The notes: a model not told the origin generated them from the letters alone. DNA of 64,000 nt from Planctomycetaceae bacterium (GCA_011525785.1 WYBT01000026.1:1-64000), one strand, 5' to 3'; shown: positions 19,407-28,624, counted from the first letter of the stretch. Numbers and translations are program-made.

Positions 19407-19501
19407 CCTCCGTGCTTCGCGGAGGTCTCGGGAGGTCGCAGCGACCCAACCAGAGTCCCAGCGCGTCCGCCGCCCGCTCGCGCAGCGACGGACGCGCGCT
19501 G
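19407..19501 (+). repeat. Dispersed structured repeat, divergent copy
   Basis: This shares the left half of the element at 40104-40235. Hairpin A is CCTCCGTG/CGCGGAGG. After an 8-nt spacer comes hairpin B, GGTCG-CAG-CGACC at 19434-19446. Next are an AACCA-containing linker and a CAGCGCG stem start that pairs with the CGCGCTG end at 19501. The inner part is shorter than in the other copies. It lies between thiC and the convergent gene that ends at 19508. Confidence 0.6.
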
Positions 19502-19507
19502 TCGCAG

Positions 19508-19870
19508 TCACGCCGCCTGGTACGGCGTCACGGTTTCGATCGTCATTTCGACCGGATTCACGCCGCTGTCGCCGATCAGCAGGCGCGTGACGCAGACGCA
19601 GATCTCGTTGTAGAGGCACGGGTCGGTGTGTTCCCACCAGTACTTCACGTCGTAGGTCGGCGCACCAGCGGGCGCGAGCACCACGCTGGCGTGCTTGGAC
19701 TCGAGTAGTCGCACCATGTCCGCGACGAACTCGGCGTGGGTGCGCGCAGTGCTCCAGATCGACGAGGTCTCGGCCTGGATCTGCGCAAACACCGGGTCGT
19801 TCGCGATTGCGCTCGGCGAGCCGCTGCTGCCCTGGCGGGTCATGCGGCAGTTTCGAAGGTAGTTGTTCAT
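19508..19870 (-). CDS. Hypothetical protein, 120 residues
   Basis: I do not recognise this protein. The sequence is well balanced in composition, unlike the Arg-rich spurious frames around it. A Ser/Gln-rich start is followed by an amphipathic helix (HAEFVADMVRLLES) and a beta-rich C-terminal half with four cysteines (two in a CVCVTR strand) and a YWWEHTDPCLYNE segment. No signal peptide or membrane helix is seen. The ATG at 19870 is used; the frame is open upstream, but that part is Arg/Ala-rich. It is convergent with thiC and lies downstream of the FGE-like kinase gene on the same strand, 164 bp away. Confidence 0.6.
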   Translation of the reverse strand: MNNYLRNCRMTRQGSSGSPSAIANDPVFAQIQAETSSIWSTARTHAEFVADMVRLLESKHASVVLAPAGAPTYDVKYWWEHTDPCLYNEICVCVTRLLIGDSGVNPVEMTIETVTPYQAA

Positions 19871-20034
19871 CACGCGTTCAATGGACTTCGACGCTGTTTC
19901 CCCGGCGGCGGCTCTCCGCGGCCGCAGCCGGATCCGAGCGGCGCGTCGACACCCGTTCGGACGCGTTCCCACAGGGGCGGCGCCGCCGGTAGCGAATTGC
20001 ATTGCCGATGCGGCGGTCGCCGCGGCCCGCTGCG

Positions 20035-22338
20035 TCAACGCTCGCTGCGGGCCAGACGAAAGGCGATGCAGCCGCTCGAAGTGATGCCGGAGAATCGCGA
20101 CTCGTTCGAGTGCTGGGTGCGCCCCGCGTTGGGCGGGCGATGCTTGTAGACCGAGGCGAAGCCCGGGCGGTCGCCGGGTTCGCACAGCCACTCGAGCTCC
20201 ACCGGCGAGTTCGGCGCGTCGACCAGGCGTTGCTCGATCGCGGCGACGAGTTCCGTCGAAGCGGGCAGTCGCGCACCCACGCGCGCCGCGAAGGCCTCGG
20301 CGTCGACGTAGGACACGACCGCAACCGCGTGCGGCTCGGTCCGCTCAGGGCTCTTCGTGCGCTGCGCTTCGCGCAGGATCCGCCAGTTGTTGTCGGGGTG
20401 CTCGCGCGGCGAGACCTGAGGGAACACCCGCTCGAAGTCGGACCAGGAAACCAGTCGCGTCCCGATCCGGACTCGTGCGACGCCTGCGGCCCCAGTGCTG
20501 TCGACGGCGCGGACCTCGACGGTCCGGTAGTCCCAGTCGAACTCGACTTGCGGAGCGACCCTCAGTTCGAGCGGCGGGTCGTCGTTGCGCAGTGAGAAGT
20601 CCCGCTCGGCCACGAGGGCTCCGCTCGCGCGCTCGATCGCGCTCCAGCGGTAGCGTCCCAGCCCGGGGTCATTGACCCACGTCGCCGCCACCAGCCGCGG
20701 CTGCTGTCCCAGGCCGCCGGGCACCCAGCGTTGCAGTCGGTGCTCGAGCGCGGGGTCGTCCGGCCCCCAGATCCGTTCGCGGGCGACCTGCTCGCGTACG
20801 CACTCGTGGTCGGGCCTGGCGAGCGCGAGCGAGGTCAGCGCGCCGCGCCAGCGGGCGAGCTGGAACTCGCGCAGTCCCAGACGGCCCTCGTCGCGCTCGA
20901 GGTCGATCCGCGCCAGCAGAGCATCGGTCAGTTCGGCGCGCGTCTGTGCGACTCGCGGCGCGAGCGACTCGGCCAGGGCCGCTCGCAGCGTCCCATGTTC
21001 CGCTCGGACCAGGTGGTCGATATCGGCCAGGCGGTACAGCGCCGATTGGAACTCGTCGGGCTGGGAGAACTGCGCGAGCGCGCTTCCAATCGCCTCCAAC
21101 TCGCTCGTTCGCTCGCGCTGCGCCGCGCTGACTTCGTGCGCGTACTTCGCTCCCAGGGTCAGCAGAGCGAGCGTGAACGCCGCACCGATCCACGCGATCC
21201 TGGCCGCGTTGCGCCGCAGCGCGCGGCTGAGCTGCTTGGCGAGCGACGGCGGCTCGGCGGACACCGCGCGGTAGTGCAGGAACGCGTCGAGGTCGTGCGC
21301 CACAGCGTCCATGTCCGAGTAGCGCTCGCGTGCGTCGCGCTCGAGGCTGCGCTGGACGATCCACTCGAGTTCGGGCGCGACTTGGGGAGCTACCGAACGC
21401 AGCGGCGCGAACTCGGCCTCGGCGACCGCCTGCAGCGTCGCCTGGTGCGTGGCGCGAGCGAAGGGCTGCACTCCGCTGAGCAGTTCGTAGAGCAGCGCGC
21501 CGAAGGCGAACTGGTCCGAGCGCGGGTCGGCGCCGATGCGCGTGGCGTCGATCTGCTCGGGGGCGAAGTAGGCCGGTGTGCCCACCAGCTGGTCGGTCAG
21601 GTGCGTCTGGGCGACGGTCTCCGTGGCCCCGTCGAGGTGCGCCAGACCGAAGTCGATCAGGCGCGGTTGGAAGTCGAGGTCGACGACCACGTTCGAGGGC
21701 TTGATGTCGCGGTGGAGCACTCCCTCGGCGTGGCAGTGGGCCAGGGCGAGCGCGATCTTGCGCGCCAGATCCACGCGGGCGGCCACGGGCTCGAGCACGA
21801 TCGCCGCGGCGCGCACGTGCGGGTCCTCGCTCGGCGCTCCGCCCAGGTGCGCCAGCACTGCCGAGAGCGGCGCGCCCTCGACGTACTCCATCACCAGCAG
21901 CGGGTCCTCCTGGGAGGTGTCCAGGTCGAGCACTCCGACCACGCCGGGGTGCTGGATGCGCGCCAGCGACTGACCTTCGCGCACGAGCCAATTGCGCGTG
22001 CGCTCGTCGAGCGCCGCGTGGGGCCGCAGGCGCTTGACGGCCACCCGGCGGGCGAGCTTCTCGTCGAGCGCGAGGTACACCTCGGAAAGTCCGCCGCGGC
22101 CGAGCGGCTGGAGGATCCGCAGTCGTCCCCAGCGGCGCGGCGGCGGCGCGCCGTCGGGCTCGGCGAGGATCTCGCCCAGCTCGTGCAGCTCGCGCGCAAG
22201 TGCGAGCGCCCGCTCGACGGCGCCGTGACGACTCTGTGGCGCGCCCAGGCCGTCCTCCTGCGCCATCAGCGCGCGGTGGAGCTCAGCGGCCGCGGGGCCC
22301 TCGCGTCGGTCGTTGTCGGGAGTGGCGGCGTCGGCCAT
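20035..22338 (-). CDS. Membrane Ser/Thr kinase with C-terminal FGE/SUMF1-like domain
   Basis: A 767-residue receptor-like kinase. The cytoplasmic kinase domain (about 70-360) has the glycine loop GRGGLSEVYLA (80-90), Lys102, HRDIKPSN (209-216), DFG (229-231) and an APE-type FAPEQ. One membrane helix lies at about 381-400. The outer part has a mixed region and, from about 620, a formylglycine-generating-enzyme-like fold (VSYVDAEAFAARVGARLPAS, WLCEPG and a final CIAFRLAR). FGE-like domains on kinases probably sense or bind ligands rather than make formylglycine. It is preceded by an ECF sigma gene 80 bp upstream on the same strand, an arrangement typical of planctomycete ECF-kinase pairs. Confidence 0.88.
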   Translation of the reverse strand: MADAATPDNDRREGPAAAELHRALMAQEDGLGAPQSRHGAVERALALARELHELGEILAEPDGAPPPRRWGRLRILQPLGRGGLSEVYLALDEKLARRVAVKRLRPHAALDERTRNWLVREGQSLARIQHPGVVGVLDLDTSQEDPLLVMEYVEGAPLSAVLAHLGGAPSEDPHVRAAAIVLEPVAARVDLARKIALALAHCHAEGVLHRDIKPSNVVVDLDFQPRLIDFGLAHLDGATETVAQTHLTDQLVGTPAYFAPEQIDATRIGADPRSDQFAFGALLYELLSGVQPFARATHQATLQAVAEAEFAPLRSVAPQVAPELEWIVQRSLERDARERYSDMDAVAHDLDAFLHYRAVSAEPPSLAKQLSRALRRNAARIAWIGAAFTLALLTLGAKYAHEVSAAQRERTSELEAIGSALAQFSQPDEFQSALYRLADIDHLVRAEHGTLRAALAESLAPRVAQTRAELTDALLARIDLERDEGRLGLREFQLARWRGALTSLALARPDHECVREQVARERIWGPDDPALEHRLQRWVPGGLGQQPRLVAATWVNDPGLGRYRWSAIERASGALVAERDFSLRNDDPPLELRVAPQVEFDWDYRTVEVRAVDSTGAAGVARVRIGTRLVSWSDFERVFPQVSPREHPDNNWRILREAQRTKSPERTEPHAVAVVSYVDAEAFAARVGARLPASTELVAAIEQRLVDAPNSPVELEWLCEPGDRPGFASVYKHRPPNAGRTQHSNESRFSGITSSGCIAFRLARSER

Positions 22339-22418
22339 GTCCGGCTTGCGGTGGGGGAGTGTTCACGTCGGATCGAGTGCGAGCGCTTCGAGCCGGTCCA
22401 GCGCGGCCGAGCTGGACT

Positions 22419-23063
22419 TCAGTCGAGTTGCTTTTGCATCACCGTCAGCGCTTCGCTGTAGCGGCGGCGGACCTGGTCCTCGCTCAGCTCAACGTGGGCG
22501 GCGATTTCGCTCCAGGTGCGCGATTCGAGGCAACGCATCGTGACGATCTCGCGCAGCGGCTGGTTCAGCGCTTGAATCGCGCTCAGCAGTCGGGAGCGGC
22601 GCTCGGCCTGCGCGACGATCATGCTGGGCGTCTGGGATTGCGCGTGTTCGTCGTGCCGCGCGTCGAAGTCGACGCCTGAAATCTCTCTGTAGGCCGAGCG
22701 GACGCCGGCCCGATTCGCGCGCACGCGATCGTGCAGCTTGTTGAGCGCCACCGACAGCAGCCACGAACGAAAGGCCTCCTCGGTGGTGAATTCGTAGTGC
22801 TTGAGCGCTTCGAAAGCGTTCGTGAAACTCGACTGGAGCACGTCGTCGGTGTCGAAGCGCTGGCGCATTTGCGCCGGAATGCGGGCGCTGGTCATTACGG
22901 CCAGCAGCGGGCGATAACGCTGGTAGAGCCAGCGACTGGCATGTTGATCGCCTTGGCTGGCAAGGCGCACATACTCCCGGACTTCGTGATCGTCTTGTTC
23001 CGCCACCATCGTGAGTGGGTTCCGCCAACGAACTCCGCCGCCCGCGGACTCGTTTCCCTCCAC
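22419..23063 (-). CDS. ECF-type RNA polymerase sigma factor
   Basis: A 214-residue sigma-70 family protein with only regions 2 and 4. Region 2 includes RFDTDDVLQSSFTNAFEAL followed by the promoter-melting segment FRSWLLSVALNKLHDRVR. Region 4 is the helix-turn-helix TWSEIAAHVELSEDQVRRRYSEAL. It directs RNA polymerase to a small regulon. No anti-sigma gene is adjacent. Instead the kinase gene follows by 80 bp, so control by phosphorylation is likely, as known for other planctomycete ECF groups. The start at ATG 23063 gives a short leader; a second ATG lies 18 codons downstream. Confidence 0.88.
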   Translation of the reverse strand: MEGNESAGGGVRWRNPLTMVAEQDDHEVREYVRLASQGDQHASRWLYQRYRPLLAVMTSARIPAQMRQRFDTDDVLQSSFTNAFEALKHYEFTTEEAFRSWLLSVALNKLHDRVRANRAGVRSAYREISGVDFDARHDEHAQSQTPSMIVAQAERRSRLLSAIQALNQPLREIVTMRCLESRTWSEIAAHVELSEDQVRRRYSEALTVMQKQLD

Positions 23064-23123
23064 GGCGCCATCCTATCGCTGCGCGTCCTTTTTGCGCGAG
23101 GCGTCTGGCGCCTGCGCGCCGCG

Positions 23124-23699
23124 TCAACTCGGCAGATGGCCGTTCGCTGGCCGCAAATCGAGCACGCGCGACAGCGCTGTCAGCACCAGTGCGTGGCGGA
23201 TCTCACCGCTCCAGATCGCGGCGCGCACTTCGTCCACGGACAGCGTCGCGATCGCGATGTCTTCGCCCGGGTCGAGCTCCTGCGCGTGGGTCGGCTGGGC
23301 GTCGAGCGCCAGCCAGTGATGGCAGAGGTTGTCGTGAAAGGCCGGGTTGGGTTCGACGCAGCCCAGATAGCGCCAGTCCGAGCTGGTGTAGCCCGCTTCC
23401 TCGCGCAACTCGCGGCGTGCGGCGGCGCCGTGCTCCTCGCCGCGGTCGACCACGCCGCCGGGGATCTCGGTGGTGATCGACGAGGAGCCGAAACGGAACT
23501 GCCGCACGACCACCAGTCGGCGCTGCGGTGTGAACGCGACGACGTTGCACCACTGCGGCGTCTCGAGCACGGTGCGGCGCAGCTGCGCTCCCGTCCGCGG
23601 ATTGGAGAGCGTGTCGTAGCGCACGCGGCAGATCAGCAGATCCGGTCCGCTTTCGCGCGCCAGCAGTGGCCACGGCCGCACGTGTTGAGCGTCGTTCAT
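23124..23699 (-). CDS. Nudix hydrolase, ADP-ribose pyrophosphatase type
   Basis: A 191-residue Nudix protein. The Nudix box starts with GGVVDRGEEHG and ends with RRELREEAGYT. A strand ending VVVRQFRF before it and a proline-containing PNPAFHDN after it are typical of ADP-ribose/GDP-mannose pyrophosphatases (NudF/NudK group). The probable reaction is ADP-ribose to AMP and ribose 5-phosphate. The exact substrate is not certain. It lies 60 bp upstream of the sigma factor gene on the same strand and is divergent from the EamA exporter. Confidence 0.85.
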   Translation of the reverse strand: MNDAQHVRPWPLLARESGPDLLICRVRYDTLSNPRTGAQLRRTVLETPQWCNVVAFTPQRRLVVVRQFRFGSSSITTEIPGGVVDRGEEHGAAARRELREEAGYTSSDWRYLGCVEPNPAFHDNLCHHWLALDAQPTHAQELDPGEDIAIATLSVDEVRAAIWSGEIRHALVLTALSRVLDLRPANGHLPS

Positions 23700-23794
23700 G
23701 GGGGAGAAGTCTACGGCCGTGCGCGGGGCCAGGTCTGTGCGGTTCGCAACGCGCCTCGTGCTGCGCGCAGACGCTTTCGCTAGCGTCCCGCCGC

Positions 23795-24748
23795 ATGGAA
23801 CGCGTCGAACTCACTCCGGCGCAGCTCGCCGCGCGTCGACAGGGCGTCGCGGCGCTGCTGGTCGTGCAGCTGCTGTTCGGGCTGTTCCCGGTGTTCGGCA
23901 AGCACGCCTTCGCGGACTTCGCGCCGCGCGCGGTGACCGCCTGGCGCATCGCCATCGGCGCTGCGGCGCTCATCGCCCTGGCCTTCGCCGTCCACGGCCG
24001 CGCGGCGCTGCCCGCGCGACGCGATCTGGCGCGACTGGCGCTGTGCTCGCTGCTCGGCGTGGCGCTCAACATGGCTCTGTTCCTCGAGGGCTTGCAGCGC
24101 TCGACGGCCATCAACACGGCCCTGCTCTTGCCGCTGATCCCGGTCTTCACCGCGATCGTCGCCATCGCACTGCGCCAGGAGCGCTTCGACCGCGTGCGCG
24201 CGGCGGGCATGACGCTCGCGTTCGTCGGCGCGTCGGTGCTGCTGTTCGGCCGCGGAGCGAGCTTCGAGAGCTCGCACCTGGTCGGCAACCTGCTCGTGAT
24301 CGCCAACGAGATCTGCTACGCGATCTACCTCGTCATCGCCCGGCCGCTGCTGGCGCGCTATCCGCCCCTGGTCGTTGTCGCCTGGGTGTTCGCGCTTTCG
24401 GTGTGGGCCGTGCCGCTGCTCGCGCTGGGCGCGGATCCGCTGCCCGCGGACGCGGCGGCGCAGAGCTGGTGGTCGCTCGGCTACATCCTGGTCGGGCCGA
24501 CGATCCTGACCTACCTGCTCAACGTGTTCGCGCTGGCGCGCGTCTCCGCCTCGACCACCGCGAGCTTCATCTTCATCCAACCGGCGATCACGGTCGTCGC
24601 CAGCCAGTTGTGGCTGCGCGAGCCGCTGCCCGAGAACATGGCCTTGTCCGCGGCGCTGACCTTCGCGGGCGTGTGGATCGTCGCGCGCCGGCCCGCAGCG
24701 CGTCCGCTGAGCCCCGCGCCCGCCCACGAGCCCGCGGCGCCGCGCTGA
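23795..24748 (+). CDS. EamA (DMT superfamily) transporter
   Basis: A 317-residue inner-membrane protein with ten predicted helices in two EamA repeats, the first starting at about residue 18 (ALLVVQLLFGLFPVFGKHAF) and the second at about 160 (LLVIANEICYAIYLV). Both repeats contain the family pattern of a small-residue-rich helix after a charged loop. DMT members export amino acids, purines or other metabolites. The substrate is unknown. The ATG at 23795 is preferred because the preceding in-frame codons are Arg-rich and overlap the divergent Nudix promoter. A thioesterase gene follows 29 bp downstream. Confidence 0.87.
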   Translation: MERVELTPAQLAARRQGVAALLVVQLLFGLFPVFGKHAFADFAPRAVTAWRIAIGAAALIALAFAVHGRAALPARRDLARLALCSLLGVALNMALFLEGLQRSTAINTALLLPLIPVFTAIVAIALRQERFDRVRAAGMTLAFVGASVLLFGRGASFESSHLVGNLLVIANEICYAIYLVIARPLLARYPPLVVVAWVFALSVWAVPLLALGADPLPADAAAQSWWSLGYILVGPTILTYLLNVFALARVSASTTASFIFIQPAITVVASQLWLREPLPENMALSAALTFAGVWIVARRPAARPLSPAPAHEPAAPR

Positions 24749-24777
24749 TCTCGCGCGCTGATATCTTTCCGCTCCCC

Positions 24778-25206
24778 ATGCACGCGCCCCAGGTCCCCGA
24801 GTCGTCGCGCATCCGCTTCCGCTGCAAGGCGCGCACGCGCTGGTCCGACGAGGACAACCAGAACGTGCTCAACAACGCGGTCTACATGACCCTGCTCGAG
24901 GAGGCGCGCCACGCCTACTTCCAAAAGCTCGGGCTGCTCGACGGACGCCACTTCCCCTTCCTCCTCGCGCAGACGAACATCCGCTTCGTCGCGCCGGGCA
25001 AGGGCGGAGTGGAAGTCGAACTCGAGGTGATCACCACGCGCCTGGGCACGAGCTCGGTCGAGCAGAGCTATCGCGTGCGCGACGGGGCCGCGGTGTGGTG
25101 CGAGGCGCAGGCCGTGCTCGTGATCTACGACCCCGTGCGCAAGCGCAGCGCTCCCATGGCGCCGAGCTTCCGACAGGCGGTCGAGGCCTTCGAGGGCCTC
25201 GCCTGA
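24778..25206 (+). CDS. Hotdog-fold acyl-CoA thioesterase (4HBT/YbgC-like)
   Basis: A 142-residue hotdog protein. The N-terminal segment RTRWSDEDNQNVLNNAVYMTLLEEAR matches the 4HBT active-site helix, with Asp/Glu near the substrate carbonyl where YbgC has D-x-x-G-H. Here the usual His is replaced by Asn-Val, so activity may differ. The later strands (VEVELEVITTRLGTSSV and VWCEAQAVLVIYD) are typical. It presumably hydrolyses an acyl-CoA thioester in the cytoplasm. It is probably cotranscribed with the EamA gene. Confidence 0.8.
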   Translation: MHAPQVPESSRIRFRCKARTRWSDEDNQNVLNNAVYMTLLEEARHAYFQKLGLLDGRHFPFLLAQTNIRFVAPGKGGVEVELEVITTRLGTSSVEQSYRVRDGAAVWCEAQAVLVIYDPVRKRSAPMAPSFRQAVEAFEGLA

Positions 25207-25273
25207 CGCGCTCGCGTCGCTCGAACAGCGCCGCCGCTTGTGCCCGCTTGCTGCGCGCGACGACTGTGCGCGC

Positions 25274-28200
25274 CTAGTTCGGCGCCGTGGACAGGGACTC
25301 GATCCACTCGACGCCGGGCCGCGTGTTCCACTCGCGGCGCCAGGCGCGGTGCTCCGGCGAATCGGGGAAGCTCTCGTCCGCGCGGTAGGGGTAGCCGCTC
25401 ATTCCGTGGAACGGCAGCGGCTCGACGTGCAGCGCCTCGAGCGTGTTGGGGTCGCGATCCTTGGCCCAGCCGTCGAGGAACACCAGGTAGTCGCGCCGCC
25501 AGCCGTTCTCGAGCGGCGGCAGCGCGCTGGCGTCGAACTGGAGCGTGAGCGCGTCGCCCGAACCCATGATCACGAAGCGATCGTCGATCGCCGTGACGAG
25601 TTCGAGGCACTCGCCCAGGCGCGTGTAGAGCCCGGGGTGCTGGTTCCAGCGCGGCCGCTCCGACAGCACGTTCCAGTCGAAGCGCTCGGGTTGGCGCGGC
25701 GCGTGCGGGGGGAGCGGCTGGCTGAAGCCACGCGCCCACAGCTTCGCCGAGCGCGGCTCGAGCGAGGTCGTGCGCGTCGGCGCGTCGTCATCGTCGACCG
25801 CGAGCCGAACGCTGTCCCAGTACAGGCGCAGCGTGCTGAACAGCCGGAAGCGCGCGGTGTCGCGCGGCACGAGCGCTGTCACGTCGACCACCATGGTTTT
25901 GGTCTTGCCCGCCGGGAAACCCAGCGGCGGCGCAGCGGCGCGCCACTGGCCGTCTTCGCCGAGCACCTGGAGCAGCGGCGGCACGAACTCGTGCGTCGGA
26001 TCGAACGCGCTCGCCATGTTCACGCTCGCGTCGGTCCAGTAGAACCAGCCGGTCGCGATCAGGCGCAGCTTGCGCGCGGCCTTGACGCGCTCGGGATCGA
26101 ACTCGAACTCGATCCAGTGCGGCGTGGCCAGCCCGAGGAACTGCGAGGGCGCGTGCTCGAAGGGCTGCGCGTACCGATCGTCGATCGCCGCGAGCTCATC
26201 GGACCAGTCGACGCCGTCGCTGCCCAGCGCTTTGCGCGGCCGCAGCGGGTCGCGCACGGTGTGCGTGTGAGCGACTGGGAAGGGCGGGAACGAGAACAAC
26301 TCGTTGGGGAAGAGCTCGACCTCGGCAGGCGAGTCGACCACGTCGAGCCGCACGCGGTCGAGGTAGGTCACCTCGCGCAGTTCCTCGGTGAACTGCAGCT
26401 CGTACAAGCCGTCCTTGGGGACGAGTTGCTCGCCCTTCACGAGCACGTACTCGTCGTGGTCGGGCGGCACCAGCATGCCCGGCGCCATCGGAAGCCCCAG
26501 CGGCGTGATGCCCAGCACGTCGGAGATGAACTCGTACTCGCGGCCGTTCCAGGTGTAGAGGAACGGGCAAGAGCCGATCAGGCCCTCGGGTTGTTCGAGC
26601 GCGCCGAGCGCCCCGCCGCCAGTCGCCGCGCGGTTGCCCAGATCGCGCCGCAGCTCGTACTGGAACACGCCGTTGGGCCACAGCACGCGCACGATGTCGG
26701 TTCCGTCCTGCTCACCGACGCCGAGCAATGTCGCCTCGCCGCGCCAGAACGTGCGCCGGTAGATCGGGCCCGCGCGCAGCTCGACCACCGCGCCGATGCC
26801 GCGGCGATTGTCCTTCTTGCCGCGGAAGGCGAGCCTGAGCGCGCGAGCGCCGTCGAGCGAGCCACGCTGCCAGGCGACGCCGTTCTCGCTGGGCCAGCAC
26901 ACGTCCCAGGCGAGATCGCCGTCGAGGTCTTCCACCAGCGCGTTCGGCGCTTGTGCGGCGAGCGCAAGCGAAGCCGAGCGTTCGCTCGAGAGCCCCGCGT
27001 CGTAGCGCACCTGCAGGCTCGCGCCGCTGGTCCACACCACATCCAGCGCGCCGTTGAGGTCGAGGTCGAGCGCAAACAGCTCGCGCGCGGCGTCGAGTCC
27101 GGTCAGGCCCTGCGGCGGCGCGCCGGGCTTCAGCGAGCGATCGAAGCGCCGCAGCAGCACCGCGCCATCGCGCGCGCTCCACACGTCGGGCCGCGCGTCG
27201 CCATCGAGGTCCGCGAGCACGTGCGCGCTCGCGCTGGCCGGCGCGCCGGCGAACCACTGCGGCGCCGGCTCGAACTTGCCGCCGCGCAAGTTGCTGAAAC
27301 CCGCGAGCGCCTGCGCGCCTCCCAGCAACACATCCACGTCCTGGTCGGTGTCGAAGTCTTCGATCGCGCACCATTCGAACGAGCCTTGGCGCGGCAGGCC
27401 GGCTTGCTCGCTGACGTCGGTGAACGCACCGCCCGGCTTGGTTGCGCCGTCGTTGCGGAGCAAGCGCGCGCCGAAGTCGCCGACGAAGAGCAGATCGAGA
27501 TCGCCCTCGTGGTCGAAGTCGAGCGCGAGCGCGGCGCGCGGGGGCGAGGGCAGCTGTGCGAGAGCGATTTCGTCGGGGCCGAGCGCCCGCCACGACAGCG
27601 ACTTGTCCGCGGCGCGTTGCGCGCGCCAGTAGCTCAGCGACGCGCCGCTGGCGACGATCAGATCGACGCTGTCGTCGTTGGCGAAGTCGTGGGCGAGCAC
27701 GAGTTGCGCGGCCTCGTTCGAAATCGAACTGTCTTGCCATCCGCCGCTGCGCTGCAGCGAAAGCGCGACTCCGCGCGGTCCGAATCCGACCAGGTCGAGC
27801 GCTCCGTCGTTGTCCAGGTCGCGCGCGAGCAGCTGCGAGGCGCCGGCCAGCGCGGGTGCGATCGTGGTCGGCGCGGCGAGGCTCAACGCGCGCCCCGCGG
27901 CCGCCGGCGCGGAGCCGTTCGGACCCGGCCAGGTGACGCGCCCCAGGTTGCCCAACGCGAATTCGCCGTCCTTGGGGGCCTTGAGTCCGCGCTTTTCGAG
28001 CTCGCGGTACTGCGCCAGCAGCGCATCCGCTTCGTCGCGCCGCGCGTCGTCTCCGGCCATCAGACGCCCGAGCTTGTAGGTCGCCGACACGTACCACGCG
28101 CCCTCGTTCTCCAGGCCGCTCGCGAGCACTTCGCGCAGCAGCCGCTCGGCCTCGCGCGGCTCGCTCTCGTCGAGCACGCTCGCCAGGTGCACTTTGGTCG

Positions 28201-28624
28201 GAGTGTCGTTCGGAGCCGCCGCCAAGGCCTTTCGAAAGGCCGCTGCGGCGGCCGGGAAGTCGGCCTCGAGCTCCGCCAGACGTCCGAAGTTGTAGTTCAA
28301 CGCCGCGTCGCGCGCGTCGAGCTTCGCGGCGCGCTCGAGCAGTTCTTTCGCTCGCACGAGGTCGGTCGCCTCGAGCTCGACGACGGCGGCGTGCACCAGG
28401 TCGCGCAGCGTCGCGTCCTTGCGCTCCACCAGCGGCGCGAGCGCCTTGCGCGCTTCGGTCAGGCTGCGACTGGCCTTGTTGAACTGCGCCGCCGCGAGTT
28501 CGCGCGCGAGCTGCTCGGCCTGCGTCGGCGGCTTGGGCTTGTCGTCGCCTCCGCAGGCGCACAACGCGAGCGACAAGGTCAGGGCGAACGAGGAACGGAC
28601 AGCGCGGTCGAGGGCTCGAGTCAT
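25274..28624 (-). CDS. Large lipoprotein: TPR, FG-GAP propeller and ASPIC/UnbV domains
   Basis: A 1116-residue exported protein. The signal sequence ends in LCAC (Cys24 as likely lipid anchor). TPR-like helices run from about 35 to 200, including a PNDTPTKVHLASVL repeat. FG-GAP repeats with DLDNDG, DFDHEGD and DLDGD loops span about 240-580. An ASPIC/UnbV motif follows (GIGAVVELRAG and IVRVLWPNG near 600-650). The last 450 residues form a long domain of unknown type. This CRTAC/UnbV architecture is abundant in Planctomycetota and Verrucomicrobia, where its role is unproven. The ATG at 28624 sits directly before the signal peptide. The divergent SGNH gene begins 59 bp away. Confidence 0.85.
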   Translation of the reverse strand: MTRALDRAVRSSFALTLSLALCACGGDDKPKPPTQAEQLARELAAAQFNKASRSLTEARKALAPLVERKDATLRDLVHAAVVELEATDLVRAKELLERAAKLDARDAALNYNFGRLAELEADFPAAAAAFRKALAAAPNDTPTKVHLASVLDESEPREAERLLREVLASGLENEGAWYVSATYKLGRLMAGDDARRDEADALLAQYRELEKRGLKAPKDGEFALGNLGRVTWPGPNGSAPAAAGRALSLAAPTTIAPALAGASQLLARDLDNDGALDLVGFGPRGVALSLQRSGGWQDSSISNEAAQLVLAHDFANDDSVDLIVASGASLSYWRAQRAADKSLSWRALGPDEIALAQLPSPPRAALALDFDHEGDLDLLFVGDFGARLLRNDGATKPGGAFTDVSEQAGLPRQGSFEWCAIEDFDTDQDVDVLLGGAQALAGFSNLRGGKFEPAPQWFAGAPASASAHVLADLDGDARPDVWSARDGAVLLRRFDRSLKPGAPPQGLTGLDAARELFALDLDLNGALDVVWTSGASLQVRYDAGLSSERSASLALAAQAPNALVEDLDGDLAWDVCWPSENGVAWQRGSLDGARALRLAFRGKKDNRRGIGAVVELRAGPIYRRTFWRGEATLLGVGEQDGTDIVRVLWPNGVFQYELRRDLGNRAATGGGALGALEQPEGLIGSCPFLYTWNGREYEFISDVLGITPLGLPMAPGMLVPPDHDEYVLVKGEQLVPKDGLYELQFTEELREVTYLDRVRLDVVDSPAEVELFPNELFSFPPFPVAHTHTVRDPLRPRKALGSDGVDWSDELAAIDDRYAQPFEHAPSQFLGLATPHWIEFEFDPERVKAARKLRLIATGWFYWTDASVNMASAFDPTHEFVPPLLQVLGEDGQWRAAAPPLGFPAGKTKTMVVDVTALVPRDTARFRLFSTLRLYWDSVRLAVDDDDAPTRTTSLEPRSAKLWARGFSQPLPPHAPRQPERFDWNVLSERPRWNQHPGLYTRLGECLELVTAIDDRFVIMGSGDALTLQFDASALPPLENGWRRDYLVFLDGWAKDRDPNTLEALHVEPLPFHGMSGYPYRADESFPDSPEHRAWRREWNTRPGVEWIESLSTAPN

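Noticed and set aside
20035..20500. FGE-like C-terminus of the kinase as a true sulfatase-maturing enzyme
   Set aside because: It is fused to a kinase, short, and the catalytic cysteine pair was not found; a sensor role fits better.
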